A stretch of DNA of 64,000 nucleotides from Tepidimonas alkaliphilus (GTDB lineage Bacteria > Pseudomonadota > Gammaproteobacteria > Burkholderiales > Burkholderiaceae_C), in assembly GCF_007556595.1 (NCBI RefSeq), contig NZ_VJNB01000001.1:372001-436000 (forward strand), in the 5' to 3' direction. Positions within the stretch are counted from its first letter, which is position 1; every line of letters begins with the position of its first letter. The position numbers and the translations under genes were made by a program. The notes beneath the pieces were generated by a model that did no database searches, was not told the DNA's origin, and saw nothing but the letters and a program-made list of their open reading frames with translations. Below, piece by piece: positions 36,261-42,529 of the stretch.

Positions 36261-36297
36261 GCTCCGGCTATCCCGTCTTGGGATGTTTCACCGGAGC
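36261..36297 (+). promoter_or_regulatory. Leader hairpin covering the ribosome-binding site of the ssDNA-binding gene, copy 1
   Basis: Outer stem GCTCCGG / CCGGAGC (36261-36267 with 36291-36297) encloses an inner stem ATCCC / GGGAT (36270-36274 with 36280-36284). The only good Shine-Dalgarno of the next gene (GGAG, 36293-36296) is inside the outer stem, so translation would be shut when the RNA is folded. Copy 2: 41958-41994. Confidence 0.6.
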
Positions 36298-36303
36298 TAG
36301 ACC

Positions 36304-36594
36304 ATGATCAAGATCGAGATTGACACCGCCGAAGTCCGCGAACTGCGCGGGGAATCGAAGGTGACGGGCAAACCGTATCACATCCGCATCCAGAGTGGTT
36401 ATGCCTTCGTCACCGGGCCGGACGGCAAGCCTGCCCGCTACCCGGAGCGTTTCGAGTTCCTCCTCGATGCCGAACAGGCCCCCTACCCGCCGGGCGTCTA
36501 TCAGTTGCACCCTTCGGCCATCCGTGTGCGTGAGGGCCGCCTCACGCTCGCGTCGGTCGTCCTAGCTCCGGTCAAGCAGTCGGCCATGGCCTGA
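36304..36594 (+). CDS. Inovirus single-stranded DNA-binding protein (gV-like), copy 1
   Basis: A 96-residue protein beginning MIKIEIDTAEVRELRGESKV. Short beta-rich sequence with basic and aromatic residues (GKPYHIRIQSGYAF, YPERFEFLLD, PPGVYQLHPSAIRVREGRLT) resembles the gV/Pf3-type proteins that coat phage ssDNA before extrusion. Position directly upstream of Rep matches other inoviruses. Its start is preceded by GGAG 7 nt upstream inside a hairpin, which suggests translational control. Confidence 0.8.
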   Translation: MIKIEIDTAEVRELRGESKVTGKPYHIRIQSGYAFVTGPDGKPARYPERFEFLLDAEQAPYPPGVYQLHPSAIRVREGRLTLASVVLAPVKQSAMA

Positions 36595-36604
36595 GGGGTG
36601 CGCC

Positions 36605-36823
36605 ATGTCGCGCCGTCCTGCCGACTTTGAGACCGTGCAGCAGGCCGCGCTTTACGGCCTGCTCGGCGTGCTTCTTCGTGCTGTTGCACGTGCTGAGGCC
36701 GAAGATCAACCCGGCGTCGTGACCGCTTTGGAGTTCCGCGTCGAGCCGGATGGGCGGCGGCTGTCGGTTGATGTGACGGTTTACGGCGCGGGTGATGTTC
36801 CTGTAGCCGGGTTCTCTCTTTGA
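36605..36823 (+). CDS. Phage small protein of unknown function (72 aa), copy 1
   Basis: MSRRPADFETVQQAALYGLL and 52 more residues, ending VPVAGFSL; a single soluble fold is plausible (helix, then strands GVVTALEFRVEPDG and RLSVDVTVYGAG). Ten bp after the ssDNA-binding gene and 9 bp before Rep, with a GGGGTG-type site ahead, so part of the replication transcript. Not recognised. Confidence 0.65.
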   Translation: MSRRPADFETVQQAALYGLLGVLLRAVARAEAEDQPGVVTALEFRVEPDGRRLSVDVTVYGAGDVPVAGFSL

Positions 36824-36832
36824 GGTCGTTCC

Positions 36833-37717
36833 ATGTTCGCGTCCGATCGTTTCGAACATGGGGCGGTGGCAGCCACGGCTGGCGCGCACGCGCGCAGCGC
36901 GGGCCAGCCAGCCGGGGCTGCCGCTGGGCTTGTCTCATCAGAAACAACGGTCCGCGTCGATAGCCTCCCCGAGTCGTGGATACCGGTCACGTCTGACAAG
37001 GTGCGCATCCGTGAGCGTCGCATCCGCCGGCTGCGTCGTAACGTCTGGGCTGCCGGTCGCTTGCTCAGGCTTTCTGCCCCTCGTGATCGTGTCCTCTTCG
37101 TCACCTTGACGTATGACACCCGGGGCACGCTTGGCCGCGGTGCTCACGATTGGCAGCCGTGTCATATCAAGGATGCCCTGAAGCGTTACCGCCGCTGGGC
37201 CAATGGCGTTGGCATCCGTGTTCGCTATGTCTGGGTTGCTGAGCTACAGCAGTCCGGGACCATGCACTACCACTTGGCTATCTGGGTGCCTCGCCACGTC
37301 ACTATGCCGAAGTGGGACAAGGCTGGTCCTGGTCGAGGCCCTTTCTGGCCGCACGGCATGACGCGCACCGAGGTCGCCCGGGATGCTGTCGGCTACCTCA
37401 TGAAATACATGTCCAAGATCGGGGGTCATCATGACTACCCCAAGGGTGCGCGTATCTATGGCATCGGCGGCCTCGATCAAAGCCTCGCGTCGATCCGCTC
37501 GTGGCTCAACCTTCCCGAGTGGTGCAAGGCCCTTTATGGCGTCGGCGAGCTCATCACCCGCTCGGGTCGTCGTGTGGTGCGCCAGACTGGGGAGGTATTG
37601 GCCTCCCCGTGGAGACGTGTGTCCTATCGTGGACAACTGTTCTTGTGTCGCGTGGGAGAGGTGGCGGCGCGATGGTTTGATGGGCCATATTCGAAGCTGA
37701 GTGTGAGTCATGCGTGA
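36833..37717 (+). CDS. Rolling-circle replication initiator Rep (HUH endonuclease), copy 1
   Basis: A 294-residue replication protein that would nick the phage origin and start rolling-circle synthesis (gII role). The three Rep motifs are present: motif I VLFVTLTYDTR (91-94 TLTY), motif II the metal-binding HYH at 145-147 in TMHYHLAIW, and motif III with the nicking Tyr in AVGYLMKYMSK (Tyr188, Lys191). One Tyr in this position makes it a Y1-type enzyme, or Tyr188/Tyr192 could both be used. The C-terminal 100 residues are not recognised. The stop overlaps the next ORF by 8 bp. Confidence 0.9.
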   Translation: MFASDRFEHGAVAATAGAHARSAGQPAGAAAGLVSSETTVRVDSLPESWIPVTSDKVRIRERRIRRLRRNVWAAGRLLRLSAPRDRVLFVTLTYDTRGTLGRGAHDWQPCHIKDALKRYRRWANGVGIRVRYVWVAELQQSGTMHYHLAIWVPRHVTMPKWDKAGPGRGPFWPHGMTRTEVARDAVGYLMKYMSKIGGHHDYPKGARIYGIGGLDQSLASIRSWLNLPEWCKALYGVGELITRSGRRVVRQTGEVLASPWRRVSYRGQLFLCRVGEVAARWFDGPYSKLSVSHA

Positions 37718-37997
37718 CGACGTTGTCGCCTTTTTCCTGCTTGCCTCTGGTGTCGTGGCAGCCAGTGATCCGCCTGATAGTCCACCGCGTCTTCGTGATG
37801 ATCGTCCGCCGCTTGTTTATCAAGCGGGTTCAACGTTTTATGACGTCTCGCCGCCGTCGTCTCTTGTCCGTGACGGCGAGGCTGTGATCTTTCGTTTGCT
37901 AGACGAAAAGCGCCGTCCTACTGGTGGATGGTGCTATGTCTATCCTCATGTCGGCGTTGTTGGTTCGGGTCGTGTCGAACGAATTGTTTGCGAGTGA
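37710..37997 (+). CDS. Phage small secreted protein of unknown function (95 aa), copy 1
   Basis: Starts MRDDVVAFFLLASGVVAASD, a short hydrophobic segment that could be a signal peptide, then a Pro/Asp-rich stretch and a strand-rich domain (FYDVSPPSSLVRDGEAVIFR, GGWCYVYPHVGVVGSGRVER) with two Cys. Overlaps Rep by 8 bp and is followed closely by two very small membrane proteins. Not recognised. Confidence 0.6.
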   Translation: MRDDVVAFFLLASGVVAASDPPDSPPRLRDDRPPLVYQAGSTFYDVSPPSSLVRDGEAVIFRLLDEKRRPTGGWCYVYPHVGVVGSGRVERIVCE

Positions 37998-38000
37998 GTC

Positions 38001-38087
38001 ATGGATCAGTCTGTAGCGCTTGCGATCGTGGCCGGTATTGGCGTCCTCGTGTTTGCTGCCGGTTACTTCGTCGGGCTGAGGGTCTGA
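38001..38087 (+). CDS. 28-residue membrane protein, minor coat (pVII/pIX-like) candidate, copy 1
   Basis: MDQSVALAIVAGIGVLVFAA followed by GYFVGLRV: almost entirely one membrane helix with a short polar end. Size, position before the major coat gene and coupling to the next gene match the tiny virion-tip proteins of Ff phages. A GTGAG-like site precedes the ATG. Too short for usual gene callers. Confidence 0.65.
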   Translation: MDQSVALAIVAGIGVLVFAAGYFVGLRV

Positions 38088-38089
38088 CG

Positions 38090-38203
38090 ATGGATTGGTC
38101 CTTTCTCTCTCAGTATGTTGCGTCTTACATGGTCGTTTTCGCGGCGGGGTTTGCTGCCGGTGCTGCTCATGCGTGGGTCCGGCGCATCCTGTCTGCGGTC
38201 TGA
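38090..38203 (+). CDS. 37-residue membrane protein, minor coat (pVII/pIX-like) candidate, copy 1
   Basis: MDWSFLSQYVASYMVVFAAG followed by FAAGAAHAWVRRILSAV: one helix with a positively charged C-terminus. Its ATG follows the previous stop by 2 bp (TGACG ATG), so translation is coupled. Longer in-frame starts exist (to 37928) but overlap two other genes. Confidence 0.65.
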   Translation: MDWSFLSQYVASYMVVFAAGFAAGAAHAWVRRILSAV

Positions 38204-38244
38204 ATCGGGGGCGGTCCCCGATCCGCTGCCGGGCGGGTTCCCGG
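38204..38244 (+). other. Two consecutive hairpins before the major coat gene, copy 1
   Basis: Stem ATCGGGG / CCCCGAT with 5-nt loop (38204-38210 with 38216-38222), then CCGGG / CCCGG with 6-nt loop (38229-38233 with 38240-38244). No T run follows, so a partial terminator or an mRNA-stabilising 5' structure for the abundant coat message is likelier than a simple terminator. Copy 2: 43901-43941. Confidence 0.5.
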
Positions 38245-38261
38245 TTGTCTGGAGTCTTGTC

Positions 38262-38480
38262 ATGCAAACTCGCTTCTTCAAGCGTTCTGCTGTTCTTCTC
38301 GTTCCGCTCGCTCCCATGGCTGCTATGGCTCAAGACGCCACTGCGGCTTTCAATACTGCGATTGCTGATGTCGGTGCCAACGTCGCCACGTATGGGGGCG
38401 CTCTGGTCGGTGTCGCGGCTATTGGTGTCGCCTTCATGGTCGGCATCAAATACATCAAGAAAATCCGCGGCGCTGCTTGA
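38262..38480 (+). CDS. Inovirus major coat protein (pVIII-like), copy 1
   Basis: A 72-residue precursor: signal peptide MQTRFFKRSAVLLVPLAPMA with cleavage after AMA, leaving a mature protein of about 48 residues. The mature part has an acidic amphipathic start (QDATAAFNTAIADVGAN), a membrane helix (GGALVGVAAIGVAFMVGI) and a basic C-terminus (KYIKKIRGAA) that would face the DNA, the exact plan of class I/II filamentous-phage major coat proteins. Confidence 0.92.
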   Translation: MQTRFFKRSAVLLVPLAPMAAMAQDATAAFNTAIADVGANVATYGGALVGVAAIGVAFMVGIKYIKKIRGAA

Positions 38481-38494
38481 TCGCTTTATCGGCC

Positions 38495-40054
38495 ATGCGG
38501 TTCGCTCGAAACCTCGTTTTCGCTGCGGCCTGCATGGCCGCTTTTTCGGTGTCGGCTCAGTCATCTGGCCAGTGGCGCATCGCCATGGATCAGGCGTCCC
38601 GCATCACGGGCATGCAGTGGCAGTCGAATCCTTATTCCATCCTTGCGCCTTCGGTCATTTATGACACGCTCACAAATGGCAATCGTGTCGAAGTCCGCCG
38701 CTACACCGGTTCTACACCTGCGCTACCCCAACAGCTTGCCGGTCGCAATCAGCTTCTGACTGTTACACCGTCCGGCGTTGTTGTCGAGCTACCTTCACGC
38801 GTTTCTATTCCGGGCCGCTCATCTCAGTTGCCGGTCACGATCGTAGAGCCTATTTCCCGTCCCACGATGAATAGGATGGCGGCTAAGGCGTTGCGTGCGC
38901 TTCCATTAGTCGGAACGGCTCTTCAGATTTATGATCTTGCGAAAGCTCTTGATGAGATGGACCTCGAAGTGGATTCCCAGGGCCAGCTCGTGACAAAACT
39001 TGATGCTCGGACTTTTTGCGGGACTTCCGCCACATCTTACAGTCAGTGGCGCTATTTCATTTATCAAACCGTTAATGAGCCGGGACTTTATACGTGCTCT
39101 GGCGATAGCATGCTGGTTGAAAAAAAATGTTTGTCTGAAAATGTTACTATTCCCGACGGTTATGTCAGCTACAATACTAAGATGACTTCAGAGCCGTGTT
39201 TCAGTTCCACTCAGGTTAATACTACGTTTGTAATCTACTATTTTTCACCTTCTTCTACTCCATCGGGTGCTTTTTTACCGTCTCAGCCACAGTCTCTTCC
39301 AGTGACTGACGACGAGCTACAAGCTAAAGTCGCTTCTCTTACTCTTCAAACGCTTGTCAACCTTTTGAACTCACTTCCTTCTATTGATCGTGCCTCGGAT
39401 GTCATCGATATCTATGCTCGTGAGCTCAAAGATGATCCAGTAGATCATCGCGTCCGGCTTGGCTACGGTCCGACGTCCCCTACTTCCGTGCAAGTCGGTG
39501 AGCCCGCGACGACAACGACGACTAGATCGGATGGCTCGACTGTTACTACCACAACGACGACTACAGCTACGGCCGATGGCAATACGGTCATTTTTAACAC
39601 GCGCACTGAGGTCGTGACTCGTGATGCCCAAGGCAACGTCACGGATAGAACCGTCACTGAAACTACGCCGACGTCACCCAGCAACCCCAATGCGCCCCAT
39701 CAGGAAGATCTCGAATGCGGGCTACCGGATACGCCGCCGTGTAAGATCGATGAAACTGGCACTCCGGCCCCGCCTCATCCCGACGAAGGCCGTCAGCTTT
39801 TCGATGATCTCCTTCCTCAGTGCATCAAGTCAGGTAACTGGCGCAGTTGTTTTCCTCAGCTTCCCGAAATCAATTGGACGTTTCAGGTTCCTACGGGATG
39901 TTCCGTCATCCCTCTTCCCGGCTATGAAAAGCTCGGTCTCAATGGCATTGATATTTGCCGTTTCCAGCCGATCATTCACGATTTGATGTCCATGCTCTGG
40001 GCAGGGGCCGGTCTTTTCGGTGCCGTGTCGATTCTTGGTCGTCGAAAGGGGTAA
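38495..40054 (+). CDS. Adsorption/minor coat protein (pIII-like, TspB-like C-terminus), copy 1
   Basis: A 519-residue exported protein, signal peptide MRFARNLVFAAACMAAFSVS (cleavage near AQ). A long N-terminal domain (about 25-300) with several Cys is followed by a Thr-rich linker (TTTTTRSDGSTVTTTTTTT region) and a C-terminal Cys-containing domain ending in a membrane helix (SMLWAGAGLFGAVSILG) and RRKG, as in pIII and Neisseria TspB-like proteins. It would bind the host pilus or receptor and cap the virion. The ATG at 38495 fits the signal peptide; a TTG at 38477 overlapping the coat stop is open too. Confidence 0.8.
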   Translation: MRFARNLVFAAACMAAFSVSAQSSGQWRIAMDQASRITGMQWQSNPYSILAPSVIYDTLTNGNRVEVRRYTGSTPALPQQLAGRNQLLTVTPSGVVVELPSRVSIPGRSSQLPVTIVEPISRPTMNRMAAKALRALPLVGTALQIYDLAKALDEMDLEVDSQGQLVTKLDARTFCGTSATSYSQWRYFIYQTVNEPGLYTCSGDSMLVEKKCLSENVTIPDGYVSYNTKMTSEPCFSSTQVNTTFVIYYFSPSSTPSGAFLPSQPQSLPVTDDELQAKVASLTLQTLVNLLNSLPSIDRASDVIDIYARELKDDPVDHRVRLGYGPTSPTSVQVGEPATTTTTRSDGSTVTTTTTTTATADGNTVIFNTRTEVVTRDAQGNVTDRTVTETTPTSPSNPNAPHQEDLECGLPDTPPCKIDETGTPAPPHPDEGRQLFDDLLPQCIKSGNWRSCFPQLPEINWTFQVPTGCSVIPLPGYEKLGLNGIDICRFQPIIHDLMSMLWAGAGLFGAVSILGRRKG

Positions 40055-40057
40055 GTT

Positions 40058-40375
40058 ATGCCGTTGTTTGCTGCTTTAGTGCAAGGCCTTTTTGGCAAGC
40101 TTTTCGCTTTTCTCGCCGCTTACGTGGGCCGTCAATGGGCCATGCGCATTGCCGTTGCTATGTCTGTCGCTACAGGTTATGTTGCACTTGTTGCAGCGTT
40201 CAATGCTTTTGTATCCCCGTTGCTCTCGAAGCTCTTTGCTACGTCTTGGGGTCACGTGCTCGGGTTGGCGTTTCCGCCGATATCCGGCACCGTGATTGCT
40301 GGTTTGGTTGGCTTGTGGATTGCAAAGGTGTCGTTCGAATATTCTCTTCATCTCGCGGGCATCATGGGCAAGTGA
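40058..40375 (+). CDS. Minor coat protein pVI-like (DUF5455-like), copy 1
   Basis: A 105-residue protein with three hydrophobic helices (about 5-25, 31-58 and 72-95), starting MPLFAALVQGLFGKLFAFLA. Gene order between pIII-like and Zot/pI and the helix pattern match gVI of inoviruses, which caps the virion together with pIII. 3 bp after the pIII-like gene. Confidence 0.8.
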   Translation: MPLFAALVQGLFGKLFAFLAAYVGRQWAMRIAVAMSVATGYVALVAAFNAFVSPLLSKLFATSWGHVLGLAFPPISGTVIAGLVGLWIAKVSFEYSLHLAGIMGK

Positions 40376-40387
40376 TGGAGGGGTGCC

Positions 40388-41188
40388 ATGCCGGTTTACA
40401 GTGTCGAAGGTAAGCTTGGCACCGGTAAGTCCAAGTTCGCCGTGTGGCAGGCGAAGCGCGCTTTGCTTCAGGGCCGCCGTGTCGCGGCTAACTTCGATCT
40501 TCGCCTGGACAAGCTTGTCTCCGGTCGTCGTGCTCACTACGTCCGTATCCCCGACAAGCCGACGGCTGCTGACCTCGAGGCGGTCGGGCACGGCAATCCG
40601 GACTCGTATGACGAAGATCGCAACGGCGTGATGCTGCTTGACGAGCTTGGGACGTGGCTAAATGCTCGCTCGTTTCAAGACAAGGGTCGTGCGGCGGTTC
40701 TTGACTGGCTCATTCATGCGCGAAAGCTCGGCTGGGACGTGTATCTCATCGTCCAAGATTCGCTCATGATTGACAAACAAGTTCGCGAGTCGCTCATAGA
40801 GTATCGCGTCAAGATGTTCCGGGGCGACAAGATCAAAATCCCTTTCATCGGCGGCATCTTGAATGAGCTTTTCGGTGGTCGTGTCGGCTACCTTCCTCGC
40901 TTCCATCTCGCCGTGTCTCGTGTCGGTGACGGCCAGAATGCGGTCGTCGCCGAACGCTGGATGTTTCGCGGTGACGATTTGCACGAGGCCTACGATACTC
41001 GGCAGGTGTTCCGCCACGACTACCCGCATGGCTCTCATTCGGTCTGGTCGGAGGCTGTCGAACTCCCTGTTCCCGCTTTCGTGCGGGCGTGGCGTGCGGT
41101 TCGCGCGTTTTTCCGTTCCCGTCCCGTTTACCGGCCCATCACTATGTATTGGGACCCGCAGCCCCGCCCACCCTTTGCTAGACCATGA
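40388..41188 (+). CDS. Zot-domain morphogenesis ATPase (pI-like), copy 1
   Basis: A 266-residue P-loop ATPase that drives virion assembly at the inner membrane. Walker A is GKLGTGKS (8-15), Walker B VMLLDELGTW (81-90), and the Zot-domain core RAAVLDWLIHARKLGWDVYL is clear. Unlike most pI/Zot proteins it shows no obvious transmembrane helix in its C-terminal part (AFVRAWRAVRAFFRSRPVYR is amphipathic and basic) and almost no periplasmic tail. A small membrane protein gene follows. Confidence 0.9.
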   Translation: MPVYSVEGKLGTGKSKFAVWQAKRALLQGRRVAANFDLRLDKLVSGRRAHYVRIPDKPTAADLEAVGHGNPDSYDEDRNGVMLLDELGTWLNARSFQDKGRAAVLDWLIHARKLGWDVYLIVQDSLMIDKQVRESLIEYRVKMFRGDKIKIPFIGGILNELFGGRVGYLPRFHLAVSRVGDGQNAVVAERWMFRGDDLHEAYDTRQVFRHDYPHGSHSVWSEAVELPVPAFVRAWRAVRAFFRSRPVYRPITMYWDPQPRPPFARP

Positions 41189-41345
41189 CAGTGGCCCTCA
41201 GGCCACGTCGGCGGGTCCCCGGCGCGGTTCCGTCCGCGCCCGGAGCGCGTCGCAGGCCCGCACCGCATGCGGTAGCATTGTTGACGGCTTGCTGCACCGC
41301 GTCCCGATCCGGTGGACGCGCGGAGGGGAACCGGGGAGGGTCACT
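41189..41345. other. Phage intergenic region with dyads, candidate replication origin/packaging signal, copy 1
   Basis: 157 bp without a gene in an otherwise packed genome. Dyads: GTGGCC-CTCA-GGCCAC (41191-41206), GGCGCGG-TTCCGT-CCGCGCC (41221-41240) and the 12-bp palindrome ACCGCATGCGGT (41262-41273). Inovirus origins and packaging signals are hairpins in the main intergenic region, so this is the natural candidate. Copy 2: 46886-47042. Confidence 0.5.
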
Positions 41346-41522
41346 GTGGGCCTGTATGACCGCGACTACTACCATCAGCATCGTCAGCGTGTTGAGCGCG
41401 AAACCTCAAGGCCTCGCCGCTCTATCGGCGTCGGCTCCATCGTGCTGTTGACGCTCGTCATCTGCGCCGCCGTCTATGGCATCGTGCGGCTTGTCGCCGA
41501 CGTTGCGCCGATGCTACGATAG
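41346..41522 (+). CDS. 58-residue membrane protein after Zot, copy 1
   Basis: GTG start, beginning MGLYDRDYYHQHRQRVERET, then basic residues and one membrane helix (GSIVLLTLVICAAVYGIVRL) and a short end VADVAPMLR. The GLYDRDYY start is strongly polar and Tyr/Arg-rich and would be cytoplasmic. GGGGAGGG precedes the start. Its 3' end overlaps the repressor gene of copy 2 by 9 bp tail-to-tail. Function unknown; it might supply the membrane part missing from the Zot-like ATPase. Confidence 0.65.
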   Translation: MGLYDRDYYHQHRQRVERETSRPRRSIGVGSIVLLTLVICAAVYGIVRLVADVAPMLR

Positions 41523-41936
41523 AGACATTGAAAGTTCCGATCGCCGTGGTTTACACCATATAAATTGTGGAACTTTTCCCAACATCCTCGCAAGTTCACC
41601 AAAGAGGCCAAGGCCGACGGTAGCGAAAAATCCAGCGGTGGCCGCGCCGGTCCGCGGCAACGCTTTTCCCACGGCCTTCCACAAGCGTGCGTAATACGGT
41701 TTTTCCTTGGCATACCAAAGGGTTGCGCGTATCAGCCACTCTTCGGCAGGCATGCCTGCGATGTCCGCGATGATGGCTACCATCTCTGCCGGGCATGGTC
41801 TGTGACCGCCGCGCCACTCGTTCAGTCGCGTCGCTGGCACTCCTAGCATCCGGGCTAGTTCGGCTTTTGTGCCGACTTCTCTTGCTGCGCGGTCGATTAG
41901 CTCCCTGATGGTCTCCTTCGTGTCATGCTCTTGCAT
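41514..41936 (-). CDS. Phage repressor-like helix-turn-helix protein, copy 2 (full circular-form C-terminus)
   Basis: Same as the protein at 35853-36239 over 125 residues, but the frame continues through the attachment core into the end of copy 1 and finishes WCKPRRSELSMSLS (140 residues). This phage-to-phage junction should equal the circular replicative form, so this is probably the version made by free phage. Confidence 0.8.
   Translation of the reverse strand: MQEHDTKETIRELIDRAAREVGTKAELARMLGVPATRLNEWRGGHRPCPAEMVAIIADIAGMPAEEWLIRATLWYAKEKPYYARLWKAVGKALPRTGAATAGFFATVGLGLFGELARMLGKVPQFIWCKPRRSELSMSLS
41548..41575. other. Internal phage-phage junction (attP-like site)
   Basis: Plus strand GGTTTACACCA-TATAAA-TTGTGGAACTT. 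The centre and XerC arm are those of dif, while the XerD-side arm matches the dif arm at only 7 of 11 positions. It should be identical to the attP of the circular phage. Distance of the core to the copies at 35861 and 47255 is 5,697 bp each. Confidence 0.8.
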
Positions 41937-41938
41937 GG

Positions 41939-41957
41939 ATATACCCTCCTGGTATAT
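41939..41957. promoter_or_regulatory. Phage operator candidate, copy 2
   Basis: ATATACC-N5-GGTATAT, identical to the dyad of copy 1, 2 bp before the repressor start. Confidence 0.6.
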
Positions 41958-41994
41958 GCTCCGGCTATCCCGTCTTGGGATGTTTCACCGGAGC
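41958..41994 (+). promoter_or_regulatory. Leader hairpin of the ssDNA-binding gene, copy 2
   Basis: Nested stems GCTCCGG/CCGGAGC and ATCCC/GGGAT over the GGAG ribosome-binding site, as in copy 1. Confidence 0.6.
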
Positions 41995-42000
41995 TAGACC

Positions 42001-42291
42001 ATGATCAAGATCGAGATTGACACCGCCGAAGTCCGCGAACTGCGCGGGGAATCGAAGGTGACGGGCAAACCGTATCACATCCGCATCCAGAGTGGTTATG
42101 CCTTCGTCACCGGGCCGGACGGCAAGCCTGCCCGCTACCCGGAGCGTTTCGAGTTCCTCCTCGATGCCGAACAGGCCCCCTACCCGCCGGGCGTCTATCA
42201 GTTGCACCCTTCGGCCATCCGTGTGCGTGAGGGCCGCCTCACGCTCGCGTCGGTCGTCCTAGCTCCGGTCAAGCAGTCGGCCATGGCCTGA
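42001..42291 (+). CDS. Inovirus single-stranded DNA-binding protein (gV-like), copy 2
   Basis: Same 96-residue product as at 36304-36594 (MIKIEIDTAEVRELRGESKV start), with the same hairpin leader. Expected to coat phage ssDNA. Confidence 0.8.
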   Translation: MIKIEIDTAEVRELRGESKVTGKPYHIRIQSGYAFVTGPDGKPARYPERFEFLLDAEQAPYPPGVYQLHPSAIRVREGRLTLASVVLAPVKQSAMA

Positions 42292-42301
42292 GGGGTGCGC
42301 C

Positions 42302-42520
42302 ATGTCGCGCCGTCCTGCCGACTTTGAGACCGTGCAGCAGGCCGCGCTTTACGGCCTGCTCGGCGTGCTTCTTCGTGCTGTTGCACGTGCTGAGGCCGAA
42401 GATCAACCCGGCGTCGTGACCGCTTTGGAGTTCCGCGTCGAGCCGGATGGGCGGCGGCTGTCGGTTGATGTGACGGTTTACGGCGCGGGTGATGTTCCTG
42501 TAGCCGGGTTCTCTCTTTGA
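42302..42520 (+). CDS. Phage small protein of unknown function (72 aa), copy 2
   Basis: Identical product to 36605-36823; unrecognised protein between the ssDNA-binding and Rep genes. Confidence 0.65.
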   Translation: MSRRPADFETVQQAALYGLLGVLLRAVARAEAEDQPGVVTALEFRVEPDGRRLSVDVTVYGAGDVPVAGFSL

Positions 42521-42529
42521 GGTCGTTCC

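Larger units (their letters stand above)
35862..41558 (+). mobile_element. Inovirus (filamentous phage) prophage, copy 1 of a tandem pair, 5,697 bp
   Basis: A complete filamentous-phage genome: leftward repressor, then rightward ssDNA-binding protein, small ORF, rolling-circle Rep, small membrane proteins, major coat, adsorption protein, pVI-like and Zot/pI. No integrase or transposase is present, so it depends on host XerC/XerD and dif, as CTXphi does. No pIV secretin is encoded, so a host secretin is probably used for exit. The DNA is visibly less GC-rich than the chromosome and favours T-ending codons, which marks it as foreign. It is followed head-to-tail by copy 2 with the same gene products. 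Confidence 0.95.

Noticed and set aside
37928-38203. 91-residue version of the small phage membrane protein
   Set aside because: The longer start overlaps two other phage genes and adds a Cys/Arg-rich non-conserved-looking part; the ATG at 38090 gives a clean single-helix protein.
40863-41522. 219-codon frame covering the Zot gene end and the last small phage gene
   Set aside because: Its first 160 codons are a shadow of Zot; only the last 58 codons from the GTG at 41346 have a sensible membrane-protein sequence.
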